Source of the DNA: Anaerolineae bacterium
GTDB lineage: Bacteria; Chloroflexota; Anaerolineae; Aggregatilineales; UBA2796
NCBI GenBank assembly: GCA_019637555.1
Contig: JAHBVK010000004.1
Coordinates: 62,001-126,000 of the forward strand
DNA length: 64,000 nt
Reading direction: 5' to 3'
This document shows, piece after piece, positions 36,405 through 45,460 of this stretch. Numbering within the stretch: the stretch's first letter is position 1; the number at the start of each line of letters is the position of its first letter. A program made the position numbers and the translations under genes. The notes below the pieces were generated by a model that saw only the letters and a list, made by a program, of their open reading frames with translations, was not told the origin of the DNA and searched no databases.

Positions 36405-36770
36405 TCAGGGCAAAACCTCGCTGCGGATTCGGGTTTCGATCTGGCGCATAGGATAGGCGAAGCGATGGCAGCCCGCGCCCAACATCAATTCCACGTTCTC
36501 ATCGATCTGAATCCCTTCGTACAGCGGCACGACGTTAAGCGTGCCCTGACCAAGCTGTGCATAGGTCAGTCGCATCGTCGCGGAGGAAGCTTTGTCATCA
36601 GTGCGCCAACCACGTTCAAAACAGCCCGCCGGCAGAATCAGCATTCCACGCCGATCCTCTGCTGATTTGAAGCTGGCGAACATGTTGTAACGATCCTGAA
36701 ACCTGTGGACGTTTGCTCGAACGCCGTGGTCAGCATTAATTCGTTCCACAGAAGTACAAATTGACGACAA
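36405..36770 (-). CDS. Doubtful hypothetical protein
   Basis: The reading frame has 121 codons with no recognised motif. The second half (MRLTYAQLGQGTLNVVPLYEG ... VELMLGAGCHRFAYPM) reads like real protein, but the first third does not. It could therefore be the decayed end of a longer gene. It sits alone between the tRNA terminator and the oligopeptide operon leader. Confidence 0.35.
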   Translation of the reverse strand: MSSICTSVERINADHGVRANVHRFQDRYNMFASFKSAEDRRGMLILPAGCFERGWRTDDKASSATMRLTYAQLGQGTLNVVPLYEGIQIDENVELMLGAGCHRFAYPMRQIETRIRSEVLP

Positions 36771-37269
36771 GTCGTAACAAAATCAGGCTGAAATAAACAG
36801 TGTACCGTGATCGTTACGAGAGTAAAGATCGGGTAACCGACCTCGGTAAGTTGCCCAAACTGAATATGATTACTACGCAGACAAGTGTGGATGCGGCAAT
36901 CATTTTTGCTTGACTCAGGATTACAGGGGATGTATAGTGTTGCGACAAACGTATCACGTTACGTTACATATCACGTAGTTTGATACATTTATCACAAGCT
37001 ATATCACCTACCTCTCACCGCGGGGTGGGCATATTAATCGGCATTCTTCGCTTACGTCTGTGATCAAGCCGAATAACGTTAGATCACTAGAAGGAAAGGA
37101 AGGAGTAGTTAGTTAGAGCGCGGCGAAGAACTTAACTTTTTAAGCCCTTTTGCATCTCCTGATCGGGAGCCAAGTCGAGCCGACCTCTCCCCTCGTCAGT
37201 CTATAGATCCATAAAAGGGCACCACACGCATCTCTTCAGACAAGGTTTGCGATGGGAGCTACCTACATT
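36771..37269 (+). promoter_or_regulatory. Promoter and long leader of the oligopeptide ABC operon
   Basis: TTGACT (36910-36915), a 17-nt spacer and TATAGT (36933-36938) make a strong sigma-70 type promoter. Four TATCAC strings follow at 36952, 36969, 36990 and 37002. The leader to the first gene is about 330 nt, and GCCAAGTCGAGC occurs at 37170-37181. The repeated TATCAC could be a repressor array just after the start point. Confidence 0.6.
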
Positions 37270-39219
37270 ATGAAGAACAGAGTTTCATTATTCCTAATCG
37301 TCGTACTACTGCTTTCAACATTTAGTCTCACCTCACTACCAACACACGCTCAGGGCTTTCAAGAGTCACCCATGCTGGCGGCAAAAGTACAGGCTGGCGA
37401 ACTGCCACCTGTGAATGAGCGTCTGCCAGAAACGCCTGCTGTGATCACTCCATTCAAGGAAGTGGGCAAGTACGGCGGCAATATGCGCATTGGTTTCACA
37501 GGCAACAATCCCGGCTGGGGTGGTCTGTGGTACATCACGGGTTGGGAAAATCTGGTGGCATGGGCACCCGATTTCTCCGGCGTCGTACCCAACATCGCGG
37601 AAAGCTGGGAAGTCAGCGCCGATGTCAAGGAATACACCTTCCATCTGCGTAAGGGCATGAAGTGGTCAGATGGCGTCGATTTCAACGCCGATGACATCAT
37701 GTTCTACATTGAAGATGTGTTGTTCAACACTGAACTCAGCCCCAGTGGTCCGATCACCGACTGGCTGCCCACCGAGGGACGTGACCAGTTCAAGGCGACG
37801 AAGATCGATGACTATACGGTCAAGTTCTCCTTCGCCAACCCCTATGGCACCTTCCTCTACACGCTAGCGCAGTGGAATGGTCGCCACATCACGTGGTTCC
37901 CCAAGCACTATCTAACGCAGTTCCATGCCAAGTACAACGACAAGGTTGACGAACTGGTGGCGCAGACAGAAGGCGTCGAAGACTGGGTAGGTCTGTTCAA
38001 CAACAAGGCTTCCGGTCCGACGGATGACACCAACAACTACTTCAACAACCTGGAGCGTCCGCTGCTGTTCCCGTGGATCCCCACCTCCATTCTGGGTGCG
38101 AACACGCAAATGACCATGGTTCGCAATCCCTACTACTGGAAAGTGGACACTCAGGGCAACCAGCTCCCCTACGTTGATGAAGTAACCGGCGTTTCCTATC
38201 AGGACAGCGAAGCCCGCACGTTGGCGATGATCAACGGCGATCTGGACTACATCAAAGACCCTGCTGGTGATGACCGCATCACCTTCTTCGATGCCGTTGA
38301 TGGCGGCGCTCCGTTGGAAATCTCCGCGCCCGTCTCTGATGGCGGCACGACCAATACGATCCACTTCAACCGCAATGCTAAGGATGCCGAACTAGGCAAA
38401 GTCTTTGGTAACAAGGATTTCCGTATCGGCATGTCCTACGCTATCAACCGTCCAGAGATCATCGAGATCGTCTACTTCGGTCAGGGCACGCCTTCGCAGG
38501 CTGCGCCGCTGGAGAGTTCGCCGCTGTACAACGAGACGCTGGCGACTCAGTACACCGAGTACGATGTCGCTAAGGCGAACGAATATCTGGATAAGGTACT
38601 GCCGAATAAGGGTGCCGATGGCTACCGTCTGCGTGAGGATGGTCAACCCTTTAGCTTCGTCTTCACCGTCTCCAACGACCTCTCTTGGGGTGGTAACTAC
38701 GTGCAAGTGGCTGAACTGCTGATCGGCTATTGGGACAAGGTCGGTATCAAGGCGACCCTGAACTCGGTGGCAGATGCCCAAGCAGTGGAACTGCGCGAGA
38801 ACAACGACGTGCAGGCGACCATGTTCACGGGTGAAGGTGGCGCTGGTTTGACGGCGATCCTTGATCCTCGTTACTACACACCGGGATCGTTGTTCGGTCT
38901 GTTCGGCAACGGTTGGTGGGCGTGGTACGCTGGTTCTCAGGAAGCTGTTCAGGTTGAACCGCCTCAGGACATCAAGGACATCCGCAATGTCTACGAGGAA
39001 GTGCTCAAGCAGCCGACTCAGGAAGCTCAGGTCGAGCAGATGAAGAAGGTTTTGGACATCGCTGTTGAGCAGTTCTGGGTACTGGGTATTTCTCGTCCGG
39101 GTCCCGGTTATCAGCCCTATCACAAGCGCGTTGGTAACCAACCCGACACATGGATCGCTGGCTGGATCGAAGGTGTTCAGAAGATCACCCTGCCAGAACA
39201 GTGGTACATTAAAGAGTAA
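37270..39219 (+). CDS. Oligopeptide ABC transporter, substrate-binding protein (family 5)
   Basis: The 649-residue exported protein has the signal peptide KNRVSLFLIVVLLLSTFSLTSLPTHA. An SBP_bac_5 fold follows with YTFHLRKGMKWSDGVDFNADDI (about 115-136), VKFSFANPYGTFLYTLA and DFRIGMSYAINRPEIIE. It lacks a lipobox cysteine, so it may be released or held by charge. It binds peptides or related solutes for the permeases downstream. The ATG at 37270 has GGGAG at 37254-37258, while the ATG at 37252 would put that site inside the gene. Confidence 0.92.
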   Translation: MKNRVSLFLIVVLLLSTFSLTSLPTHAQGFQESPMLAAKVQAGELPPVNERLPETPAVITPFKEVGKYGGNMRIGFTGNNPGWGGLWYITGWENLVAWAPDFSGVVPNIAESWEVSADVKEYTFHLRKGMKWSDGVDFNADDIMFYIEDVLFNTELSPSGPITDWLPTEGRDQFKATKIDDYTVKFSFANPYGTFLYTLAQWNGRHITWFPKHYLTQFHAKYNDKVDELVAQTEGVEDWVGLFNNKASGPTDDTNNYFNNLERPLLFPWIPTSILGANTQMTMVRNPYYWKVDTQGNQLPYVDEVTGVSYQDSEARTLAMINGDLDYIKDPAGDDRITFFDAVDGGAPLEISAPVSDGGTTNTIHFNRNAKDAELGKVFGNKDFRIGMSYAINRPEIIEIVYFGQGTPSQAAPLESSPLYNETLATQYTEYDVAKANEYLDKVLPNKGADGYRLREDGQPFSFVFTVSNDLSWGGNYVQVAELLIGYWDKVGIKATLNSVADAQAVELRENNDVQATMFTGEGGAGLTAILDPRYYTPGSLFGLFGNGWWAWYAGSQEAVQVEPPQDIKDIRNVYEEVLKQPTQEAQVEQMKKVLDIAVEQFWVLGISRPGPGYQPYHKRVGNQPDTWIAGWIEGVQKITLPEQWYIKE

Positions 39220-39246
39220 TCGGTACTAACAGTACTTAACTTTTAG

Positions 39247-39297
39247 GGATGCACCGGGGCTGGTTCTCAGTCATTGAGCCTCAGCGTCGGTGCATCC
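39247..39297 (+). promoter_or_regulatory. Intercistronic stem-loop after the binding-protein gene
   Basis: GGATGCACCG (39247-39256) pairs with CGGTGCATCC (39288-39297). There is no T-run. Such hairpins after binding-protein genes commonly protect that part of the mRNA or attenuate the permease genes, so the binding protein is made in excess. Confidence 0.6.
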
Positions 39298-39339
39298 ACA
39301 CGACAAATCCAATTTGATTGAACTCCAAGGAATTTTGTT

Positions 39340-40329
39340 GTGAAAAAATATTTGATTCGCCGCTTCATCTACATGGTCATCACTGTGTGGATCATTAGCA
39401 TCGTTGCTTTCGCGGTGATCCAGCTTCCCCCCGGTGATTACGTCTCCAATATGGTTTCGGAGATGACCCAGCAGGGCATGGATAAAATCTCGCCAGAGGT
39501 AATCCAGCAACTGCGCGATCAGTATGGCTTGAACGAGCCATTCTACGTCCAATACGTCAAATGGATTGGCAAGATCGTCACCAAAGGGGACTTCGGCTAT
39601 TCGTTGGCGTTACGGCGAGACGCTAAAGAGCTGATCATCGAACGCCTGCCGATGACCTTTGCGCTGACCTCTGCCTCAGTCCTGTTCATCTGGCTGGTGG
39701 CATTACCGGTGGGCGTATTCTCGGCAGTGCGTAAGTACTCCCTTGCTGACTATGCCGCGACCTTCGTCGGGTTCATCGGGCTGGCGGTTCCCAACTTCCT
39801 GTTAGCCTTGATTCTGATGTATGTCAGTTATCGCTACGGTGGAAAAGCCTTGATTGGGCTGTTCTCACCCGAATATGCCAGCGCGCCATGGAGTCTCGCC
39901 AAATTCTGGGATTTGATCCAGCATCTAGGGATTCCCGTGGTGATCATCGGCATGGCGGGCACGGCGGGGTTGATCCGCATCACCCGTGCCAACGTGCTGG
40001 ACGAACTTAACCGTCCCTATGTCGATACGGCGCGCGCTAAGGGCATGTCCGAGTTCCGCATGTTGTGGAAGTATCCAGTTCGCTACGCGCTCAATCCCTT
40101 CATCAGCACTATTGGTTTCGTGCTGCCGGGCTTGGTCGCTGGTGAAGTGATCGTGTCCATCGTGCTCAATTTACCGACCTCAGGTCCGGTGCTATTCAAT
40201 GCACTCGTGCAGCAAGACATGTACGTAGCTGCTGGTTTCATCCTGATGTTAAGCGTCTTGACGGTCATCGGCGTATTCGTCTCCGACGTCCTGCTGGTGA
40301 TGCTCGATCCGCGTATTCGCTTAGAGTGA
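39340..40329 (+). CDS. Oligopeptide ABC transporter permease, DppB/OppB type
   Basis: The 329-residue protein starts at GTG 39340 with CCAAGG upstream. It has an N-terminal helix (FIYMVITVWIISIVAFAVIQL), then five or so helices, and the EAA loop region TARAKGMSEFRMLWKYPVRYALNPFIS (about 225-250), which contacts the ATPases. LPGLVAGEVIVSIVLNLPTSG is the typical end segment. It forms a heterodimeric channel with the next gene product. Confidence 0.92.
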   Translation: MKKYLIRRFIYMVITVWIISIVAFAVIQLPPGDYVSNMVSEMTQQGMDKISPEVIQQLRDQYGLNEPFYVQYVKWIGKIVTKGDFGYSLALRRDAKELIIERLPMTFALTSASVLFIWLVALPVGVFSAVRKYSLADYAATFVGFIGLAVPNFLLALILMYVSYRYGGKALIGLFSPEYASAPWSLAKFWDLIQHLGIPVVIIGMAGTAGLIRITRANVLDELNRPYVDTARAKGMSEFRMLWKYPVRYALNPFISTIGFVLPGLVAGEVIVSIVLNLPTSGPVLFNALVQQDMYVAAGFILMLSVLTVIGVFVSDVLLVMLDPRIRLE

Positions 40330-40352
40330 AGTGAAGTTAGGAAAAGCTACTT

Positions 40353-41522
40353 ATGGAGACGATTAGTCAACCACAGGAAGTCGTCGGTAAGACTGCACCA
40401 GCGCCAGCCCCGCTGCGTGGTGCGGTGCCCGTTGCCGACAACGACAATGTAGCGATTGAGGTTGCCTCGCAGTGGAAACTGATGTGGTGGAAGTTTCGCA
40501 AGCATAAGCTGGCGGTGCTGGGCGGCATTGTAGTAGTGATCTATTACTTCATAGCCATTTTTGCCAATTTCTTTGCACCCGTCGCCTCTGATACCTATAT
40601 CGCTGATTATGCTTTCGCGCCGCCACAATCGATCAATTTCATCCACGATGGTCGCTTTCAACCCTACGTTAACGGCTATAAATTCGAGCGCGATGAAGTT
40701 TCCTTCAAGAAAATCTGGGTTCTGGACGAAGAAAAGATTATTCCCATCGGTTTGTTCGTTCAGGGCGAACCCTACAAATTACTTGGCATCATCGATACCA
40801 ATATTCACTTGATCGGTCCGCTAACCGTTGGCGAACCTTTCTATCCGCTCGGAGCAGATAAAAGCGGACGCGACATCTTGAGCCGCATGATCTACAGCAG
40901 CCGCGTCTCCCTGAGCATCAGCTTGTTCGCGGTTGTCCTCAGTCTGACGCTGGGTATTGCCTTGGGCGGCATTTCCGGTTTGCTGGGCGGTGTGGTCGAT
41001 AACCTGATCCAGCGGCTGATCGAATTTACCCGATCCGTGCCGCTGCTGCCGATCATCATTGCTGTCGCCGCGCTTGTGCCGATAGATTGGGACGTCGTGC
41101 TGGTCTACTTCATGATCACCATCTTGCTGGCACTGGCTGGCTGGACTGATCTGGCACGGGTGGTGCGCGGGCGTTTTCTAGCGCTGCGCGAAGAAGACTT
41201 CGTGCTGGCTGCCCGCTTGGATGGCGCTAAATCGGGTCGTCTGATCTTCCGCCACATGCTGCCTTCGCTGTACAGCCACATCATTGCCTCGCTGACGCTG
41301 ACCGTCCCCGGTTTGATCATCGCGGAAACGGCGCTCAGTTATCTGGGTGTGGGTTTGCGTCCGCCTGCTGTAAGTTGGGGTGTGCAGTTGCAGGAAGCGC
41401 AGAAGATCAATGTGATCGCCACGTATCCATGGTTGATGTTCCCCGCCTTTGCGGTGATCGTGATCGTGCTGGCGTTCAACTTCCTTGGCGATGGCTTGCG
41501 CGATGCGGCTGATCCGTACTAG
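40353..41522 (+). CDS. Oligopeptide ABC transporter permease, DppC/OppC type
   Basis: The 389-residue protein is longer than typical DppC (about 300). It has an N-terminal extension of about 40 residues and a roughly 100-residue extracytoplasmic insert after the first helix (DTYIADYAFAPPQSINFIHDG onward). The core is canonical: YPLGADKSGRDILSRMIYSSRVSLSI, the EAA loop LAARLDGAKSGRLIFRHMLPSLYSHI, and ALSYLGVGLRPPAVSWGVQL. The N-terminal extension and insert were seen in sequence; any added function is unknown. Confidence 0.91.
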   Translation: METISQPQEVVGKTAPAPAPLRGAVPVADNDNVAIEVASQWKLMWWKFRKHKLAVLGGIVVVIYYFIAIFANFFAPVASDTYIADYAFAPPQSINFIHDGRFQPYVNGYKFERDEVSFKKIWVLDEEKIIPIGLFVQGEPYKLLGIIDTNIHLIGPLTVGEPFYPLGADKSGRDILSRMIYSSRVSLSISLFAVVLSLTLGIALGGISGLLGGVVDNLIQRLIEFTRSVPLLPIIIAVAALVPIDWDVVLVYFMITILLALAGWTDLARVVRGRFLALREEDFVLAARLDGAKSGRLIFRHMLPSLYSHIIASLTLTVPGLIIAETALSYLGVGLRPPAVSWGVQLQEAQKINVIATYPWLMFPAFAVIVIVLAFNFLGDGLRDAADPY

Positions 41523-41641
41523 GAAATTAGGCAAGTGCTAGACGCTAAAAGTGCTGAGGCAGCAAGCGCTGAAGTGCTTATAGTGCCAGCAGCGTCAGTG
41601 TGGCAAATAAATACCGTTCATTGACAAGAAGCGAGAAAATA

Positions 41642-42682
41642 ATGGCTGAACCACTTCTTGAAGTTAAAGACTTACGAATCCACTTTTTCACTGATGAAGG
41701 CGCCGTCAAAGCAGTAGACGGCGTTGATCTGACCATTGAGCGCGGCAAAACACTGTGCTTGGTGGGTGAAAGCGGCTGTGGCAAAAGCGTGACCAGCCGC
41801 GCCTTCCTCAAGATCATCCGCAGTCCGGGACGCATCGTCGGTGGACAGATGCTCTACCATATGCGCCATGATCCCGCACAGCCAGAGCAAATCGTGGACA
41901 TCGCCCAGCTTGACCCCAAAGGTGCGGAGATCCGCAAAATACGGGGCAAGGAAATCTCCATGATCTTTCAGGAGCCGATGTCCTCGTTGAGTGTAATGCA
42001 CACTATCGGCAACCAGATCATCGAGACGATCCGCTTGCACGAGAATGTTTCCAAGCAGGCAGCTCGTGAGCGTACTATCGAACTGCTGCGCCTAGTAGAA
42101 ATCCCACGCCCCGAACGCTTGGTCGATGAGTATGCCTTCCGCCTCAGCGGTGGGATGCGCCAGCGCGTCATGATCGCTATGGCGCTGGCGTGCAATCCCA
42201 CACTGCTGATCGCAGACGAGCCAACCACCGCGTTGGACGTAACCACGCAGGCACAAATCCTCAAGCTGATGCGTTCACTGCAATCAAAGTACGGCATGGC
42301 GATGCTGTTCATCACGCACGATCTGGGCGTGGTTGCGGAGATCGCTGACGATGTAGCGGTGATGTATCTAGGGCGGATCGTCGAACAGAGTGATGTGGAT
42401 ACACTATTTCACAGTCCTAAACACCCCTATACGCAAGCGTTGTTGGAGTCGATTCCGCGTATTGCTGCGCAGCGCCATGAACTACGTCCCATCGAAGGGA
42501 TGGTTCCCAGCCCCTTCCGGCGTCCTTCTGGCTGCACCTTCCATCCGCGCTGCATCCAGCGAATGGCACACTGCAGCAGCGTGGAACCACAACTGACCAA
42601 TCTGAGCGAGAGTCATCGCGTGCGCTGCCTACTATATGAGGGCGCGGCGGAGAGGGAAGCGGAGGCAGCACAACATGGTTGA
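41642..42682 (+). CDS. Oligopeptide ABC transporter ATPase, DppD/OppD type
   Basis: The 346-residue protein has Walker A GESGCGKS (about residues 39-46), Q-loop FQEPMSS, signature LSGGMRQRVMIAMAL, Walker B LLIADEPTTALD and the H-loop THD. The C-terminal oligopeptide extension includes GCTFHPRCIQRMAHC, which in this family can carry Fe-S or disulfide cysteines. It pairs with the next ATPase. The stop overlaps the start of that gene by eight bases. Confidence 0.94.
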   Translation: MAEPLLEVKDLRIHFFTDEGAVKAVDGVDLTIERGKTLCLVGESGCGKSVTSRAFLKIIRSPGRIVGGQMLYHMRHDPAQPEQIVDIAQLDPKGAEIRKIRGKEISMIFQEPMSSLSVMHTIGNQIIETIRLHENVSKQAARERTIELLRLVEIPRPERLVDEYAFRLSGGMRQRVMIAMALACNPTLLIADEPTTALDVTTQAQILKLMRSLQSKYGMAMLFITHDLGVVAEIADDVAVMYLGRIVEQSDVDTLFHSPKHPYTQALLESIPRIAAQRHELRPIEGMVPSPFRRPSGCTFHPRCIQRMAHCSSVEPQLTNLSESHRVRCLLYEGAAEREAEAAQHG

Positions 42683-43760
42683 GAAAACGCTGGAAGCGCA
42701 AGCCGCACCGCTCAGCAAACCAACGCTGGAACATGATGATAATCTGCTGGAGGTGCGTAACCTGAAAATGCACTTCCCGCTGCGTAAAGGCATCTTTTCG
42801 CAGGTCACCGGGCACGTTCGGGCAGTGGATGGCGTCTCCTTCGACATCAAACGCGGTCAGACGTTGGGCTTGGTGGGCGAAAGCGGCTGCGGCAAGTCCA
42901 CCATCGGGCGCTGCATCGTGCGTGCCTATGAGGTTACAGGCGGGCAGATGCTGTACAAGCAGCAAGACGGCGGCGTAGTCGATCTGGCGCAAATACAAGC
43001 AGATGGACTGCGGCAGTTACGCAAGGACATCCGTCTGATTTTTCAGGATCCCTACTCCTCGCTGAATCCACGCATGACGGTGTTCGACAACGTCAGTGAG
43101 GCGCTGCAAGTCAGTGGCACCTACTCGCGCACCGAGATTCGAGATCGCGTTGCTTACTTGCTACAGCGCGTAGGCTTGCGCCCCGAATACATGACGCGCT
43201 ATCCACATGCCTTCAGCGGCGGCGAACGTCAGCGCGTGGTAATCGCCCGCGCGTTGATCACCAATCCGCGTTTGATCGTGGCGGACGAGGCGGTTTCAGG
43301 CTTGGATGTCTCGGTACGTGCGCAAATCCTCAACCTGCTGGAAGAACTGCAAGAGGAATTTCAGCTCACTTACCTGTTCATCTCTCACGATCTGGCGGTG
43401 ATCCGGCATATCTGTGATCGCGTAGCGGTGATGTACGTCGGTAAGCTGGTGGAAAGTTCGACTATCGACGAATTGTACCGCCATCCCAAGCATCCCTATA
43501 CGGAAGCTCTGCTAGCTTCCGTGCCGATTACCGATCCGCGTATGCGCGATACGCACTATCGAGATAGTTTGCGCGGCGATGTGGCTGATCCTTCCAATCC
43601 GCCGAGCGGCTGCTATTTCCATCCGCGCTGCAGCTATGCACAGGCAAAATGTTCGGAGCAAGTGCCGCTGCTGCGTCCGGTGGGCAATAATGGGCATAGC
43701 GGTTTCGCTGCTTGCCATTTCGCGGAAGACCTGAAGTTAGAGGGTGTCATCCGCGACTAG
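42675..43760 (+). CDS. Oligopeptide ABC transporter ATPase, DppF/OppF type
   Basis: The 361-residue protein has Walker A GESGCGKS, FQDPYSSLNPRMTV, signature FSGGERQRVVIARAL, Walker B LIVADEAVSGLD and H-loop SHD. A C-terminal GCYFHPRCSYAQAKC region is also present. The ATG at 42675 lies inside the end of the DppD gene with GGAGGC at 42661-42666. It completes a five-gene importer. Confidence 0.94.
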   Translation: MVEKTLEAQAAPLSKPTLEHDDNLLEVRNLKMHFPLRKGIFSQVTGHVRAVDGVSFDIKRGQTLGLVGESGCGKSTIGRCIVRAYEVTGGQMLYKQQDGGVVDLAQIQADGLRQLRKDIRLIFQDPYSSLNPRMTVFDNVSEALQVSGTYSRTEIRDRVAYLLQRVGLRPEYMTRYPHAFSGGERQRVVIARALITNPRLIVADEAVSGLDVSVRAQILNLLEELQEEFQLTYLFISHDLAVIRHICDRVAVMYVGKLVESSTIDELYRHPKHPYTEALLASVPITDPRMRDTHYRDSLRGDVADPSNPPSGCYFHPRCSYAQAKCSEQVPLLRPVGNNGHSGFAACHFAEDLKLEGVIRD

Positions 43761-43831
43761 GCGAAGCGCGATTTAGTACAATACTGCCCGGTGCAGCAAC
43801 AGAGTTGGGCGAACAACTGAATTCATGAAAT

Positions 43832-43859
43832 AATGGGCGGGAATACTGCCCATTTTTTG
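43832..43859 (+). terminator. Terminator of the oligopeptide ABC operon
   Basis: AATGGGC (43832-43838) pairs with GCCCATT (43848-43854) and runs into TTTTTTG. Confidence 0.75.
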
Positions 43860-44056
43860 TTGTCTTCGCCGCCCGCCGGAATCAACGATATTTCTTTTCC
43901 AGAAAATTTTTAGTATCAAGCGCTTAGGATCGTGCTACATAATCACAGTGCCTGCCTTGATCGAACTGGCATAGCCTTGTTATGGGCAGTCAGTGGCGAG
44001 TTGGGATAATCAACGTATTGGAATCGTGAAATGCTGCCTGTTAACGGGATTCGTTC

Positions 44057-44767
44057 ATGCGCGTTCTGATGATCACGACGGAGTGGCCCACTGCGGCGAT
44101 GCCGCATCGCGCCCCTTTTATTGTTCGTGAAGTCGAATTTCTGCGGAAGCTCAACGTGGATGTAGACGTCTTCCCGCTGAACGGTAGTCAGAATCCGCTG
44201 AATTACGCGGCGGCATGGCGACAGGTGCGGCAGAAGTTACACACCAACGCTTATGATCTGATCCATGCGCAGTTCGGACAGAGCGCGATCCCCACACTGG
44301 GCGCACGAGTTCCGCTGGTAGTCACCTTTCGCGGCAGCGACGTGATCGGATTCCTTGACCAACAGGGACGCTATACATTCAAAGGGCGGTTACTGAGCCA
44401 GTTCAGCCGCTATGCCGCGCGGATCGCCGCTGAGGTGATTGTGGTGTCGAAAGGGCTGATCTCGCGTTTGCCGCCGCGTGAGTATCACGTGATACCATCT
44501 GGCATCGATCTGGATCACTTCTGCCCGATGCCGCGTGAGCAAGCGCGGGCACGCTTGGGTCTGGCACGGGATCGACAGTACGTCTTGTTTGTTGGTTCCA
44601 AACACAACCCGATCAAACGCTATGAACTGGCGCAAGAAGCGGTCAATGTTTTGCAGCAGACGCACAACGCTGAACTACTGCTGGCGATGGGCGTTTCGCA
44701 CGAGGATATCCCGTTGTATATGAATGCGTGCGATGCGCTGGTGTTAACCTCCACGCACGGTTGGTGA
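44057..44767 (+). pseudogene. GT4-type glycosyltransferase, truncated at the C-terminus
   Basis: The 236 residues cover the N-terminal Rossmann half of a GT-B enzyme (RVLMITTEWPTAAMPHRAPFIVREVEFL ... DLIHAQFG ... LVVTFRGSDVIG) and the beginning of the C-terminal half (YVLFVGSKHNPIKRYELA). The frame stops after DALVLTSTHG W. In intact relatives this point leads into the E-x7-E type donor-site motif (EGSP...), so about 130 residues and the sugar-nucleotide site are missing. Directly behind the break the DNA codes for a methyltransferase in another frame. A deletion joining two genes explains this best. The product would be inactive as a transferase. Confidence 0.75.
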
Positions 44768-45422
44768 TCTGGCGGGAAAACGCATCCTAGAGATTGGCTG
44801 TGGGGCGGGCGGATTGGCGGCGCTGCTAGGGCTAGCCGGAGCTACCGTGCTAGGGACAGATCGATCTGTACCTAGCCTGAAGAAAGCCGTTAAGAAGTTG
44901 TCCGATTACGACTTGCAGCGGAATGTTACCTTCGTTCGTGCCAATGCCTACGATCTGCCCGTAAAGCCACATAGCTTCGATCTTGTGGTGACGCGCTCCG
45001 TGCTAGTAGTGTTAGATCGCGCTAAGATGCTGCCGTACATCAATGAACTGCTAGTGCCCGACTCAGGGATCGCGCTGCTGGTGGAAAACATGGATCGCAA
45101 TCCGCCGTTGCGCTTGTACCGTGCCTTGAGCCGCACTAAATGGGGCGACTTCCCTTATTTCACGGTGCCAGAAATTAAAGGGATGGATAGCTGGTTTCAG
45201 CGTGTGGATGCACACTACAGCGGCATATTCTCGCCGTTGGCTCATCTGGGTACCCGCAGCGGGATCGGTAAGCGGCTGTCCGATGGTGTCGCGCCGCTGC
45301 TGGCGGGCGTGGATCGGGGATTATTGGGGGCGTTCCCCGCGTTGACTGCGTATGCGTGGATCGTGGCGTTGAGGTGTCAGGCGAAAGCGATTAGTCGAGA
45401 TAAAGAAGAAGGGCAGGTTTAG
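44763..45422 (+). pseudogene. Class I SAM-dependent methyltransferase lacking its N-terminus
   Basis: From 44763 the frame reads GDLAGKRILEIGCGAGGLAAL, the SAM-binding motif I of class I methyltransferases. It continues with a motif-II-like TVLGTDRS and SFDLVVTRSVL, to a total of about 219 codons. The frame is closed by TAA at 44745 just upstream and has no ATG, and the first possible start (TTG 44814) lies after motif I. Normal relatives have an extra segment before this point. The 3' end runs into a dispersed GGGCAGGTTT repeat that supplies the stop codon TAG. It is therefore probably non-functional. Confidence 0.7.
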
Positions 45423-45436
45423 AAACCTGCCCCTAC
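45402..45436. repeat. GGGCAGGTTT palindromic repeat, copy 3
   Basis: AAAGAAGAAGGGCAGGTTT followed by AGAAACCTGCCCCTAC. The TAG in the loop ends the methyltransferase remnant, so its last six codons come from the repeat. Confidence 0.8.
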
Positions 45437-45460
45437 GATTCTACGGTTTATAGCTAGCGA

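Noticed and set aside
38392..39141. 249-codon open frame on the minus strand
   Set aside because: It is antisense to the peptide-binding protein gene and has no recognisable protein features.
15222..45436. CRISPR-like repeats
   Set aside because: The repeats are single dispersed palindromes tens of kilobases apart, without regular spacers or cas genes.
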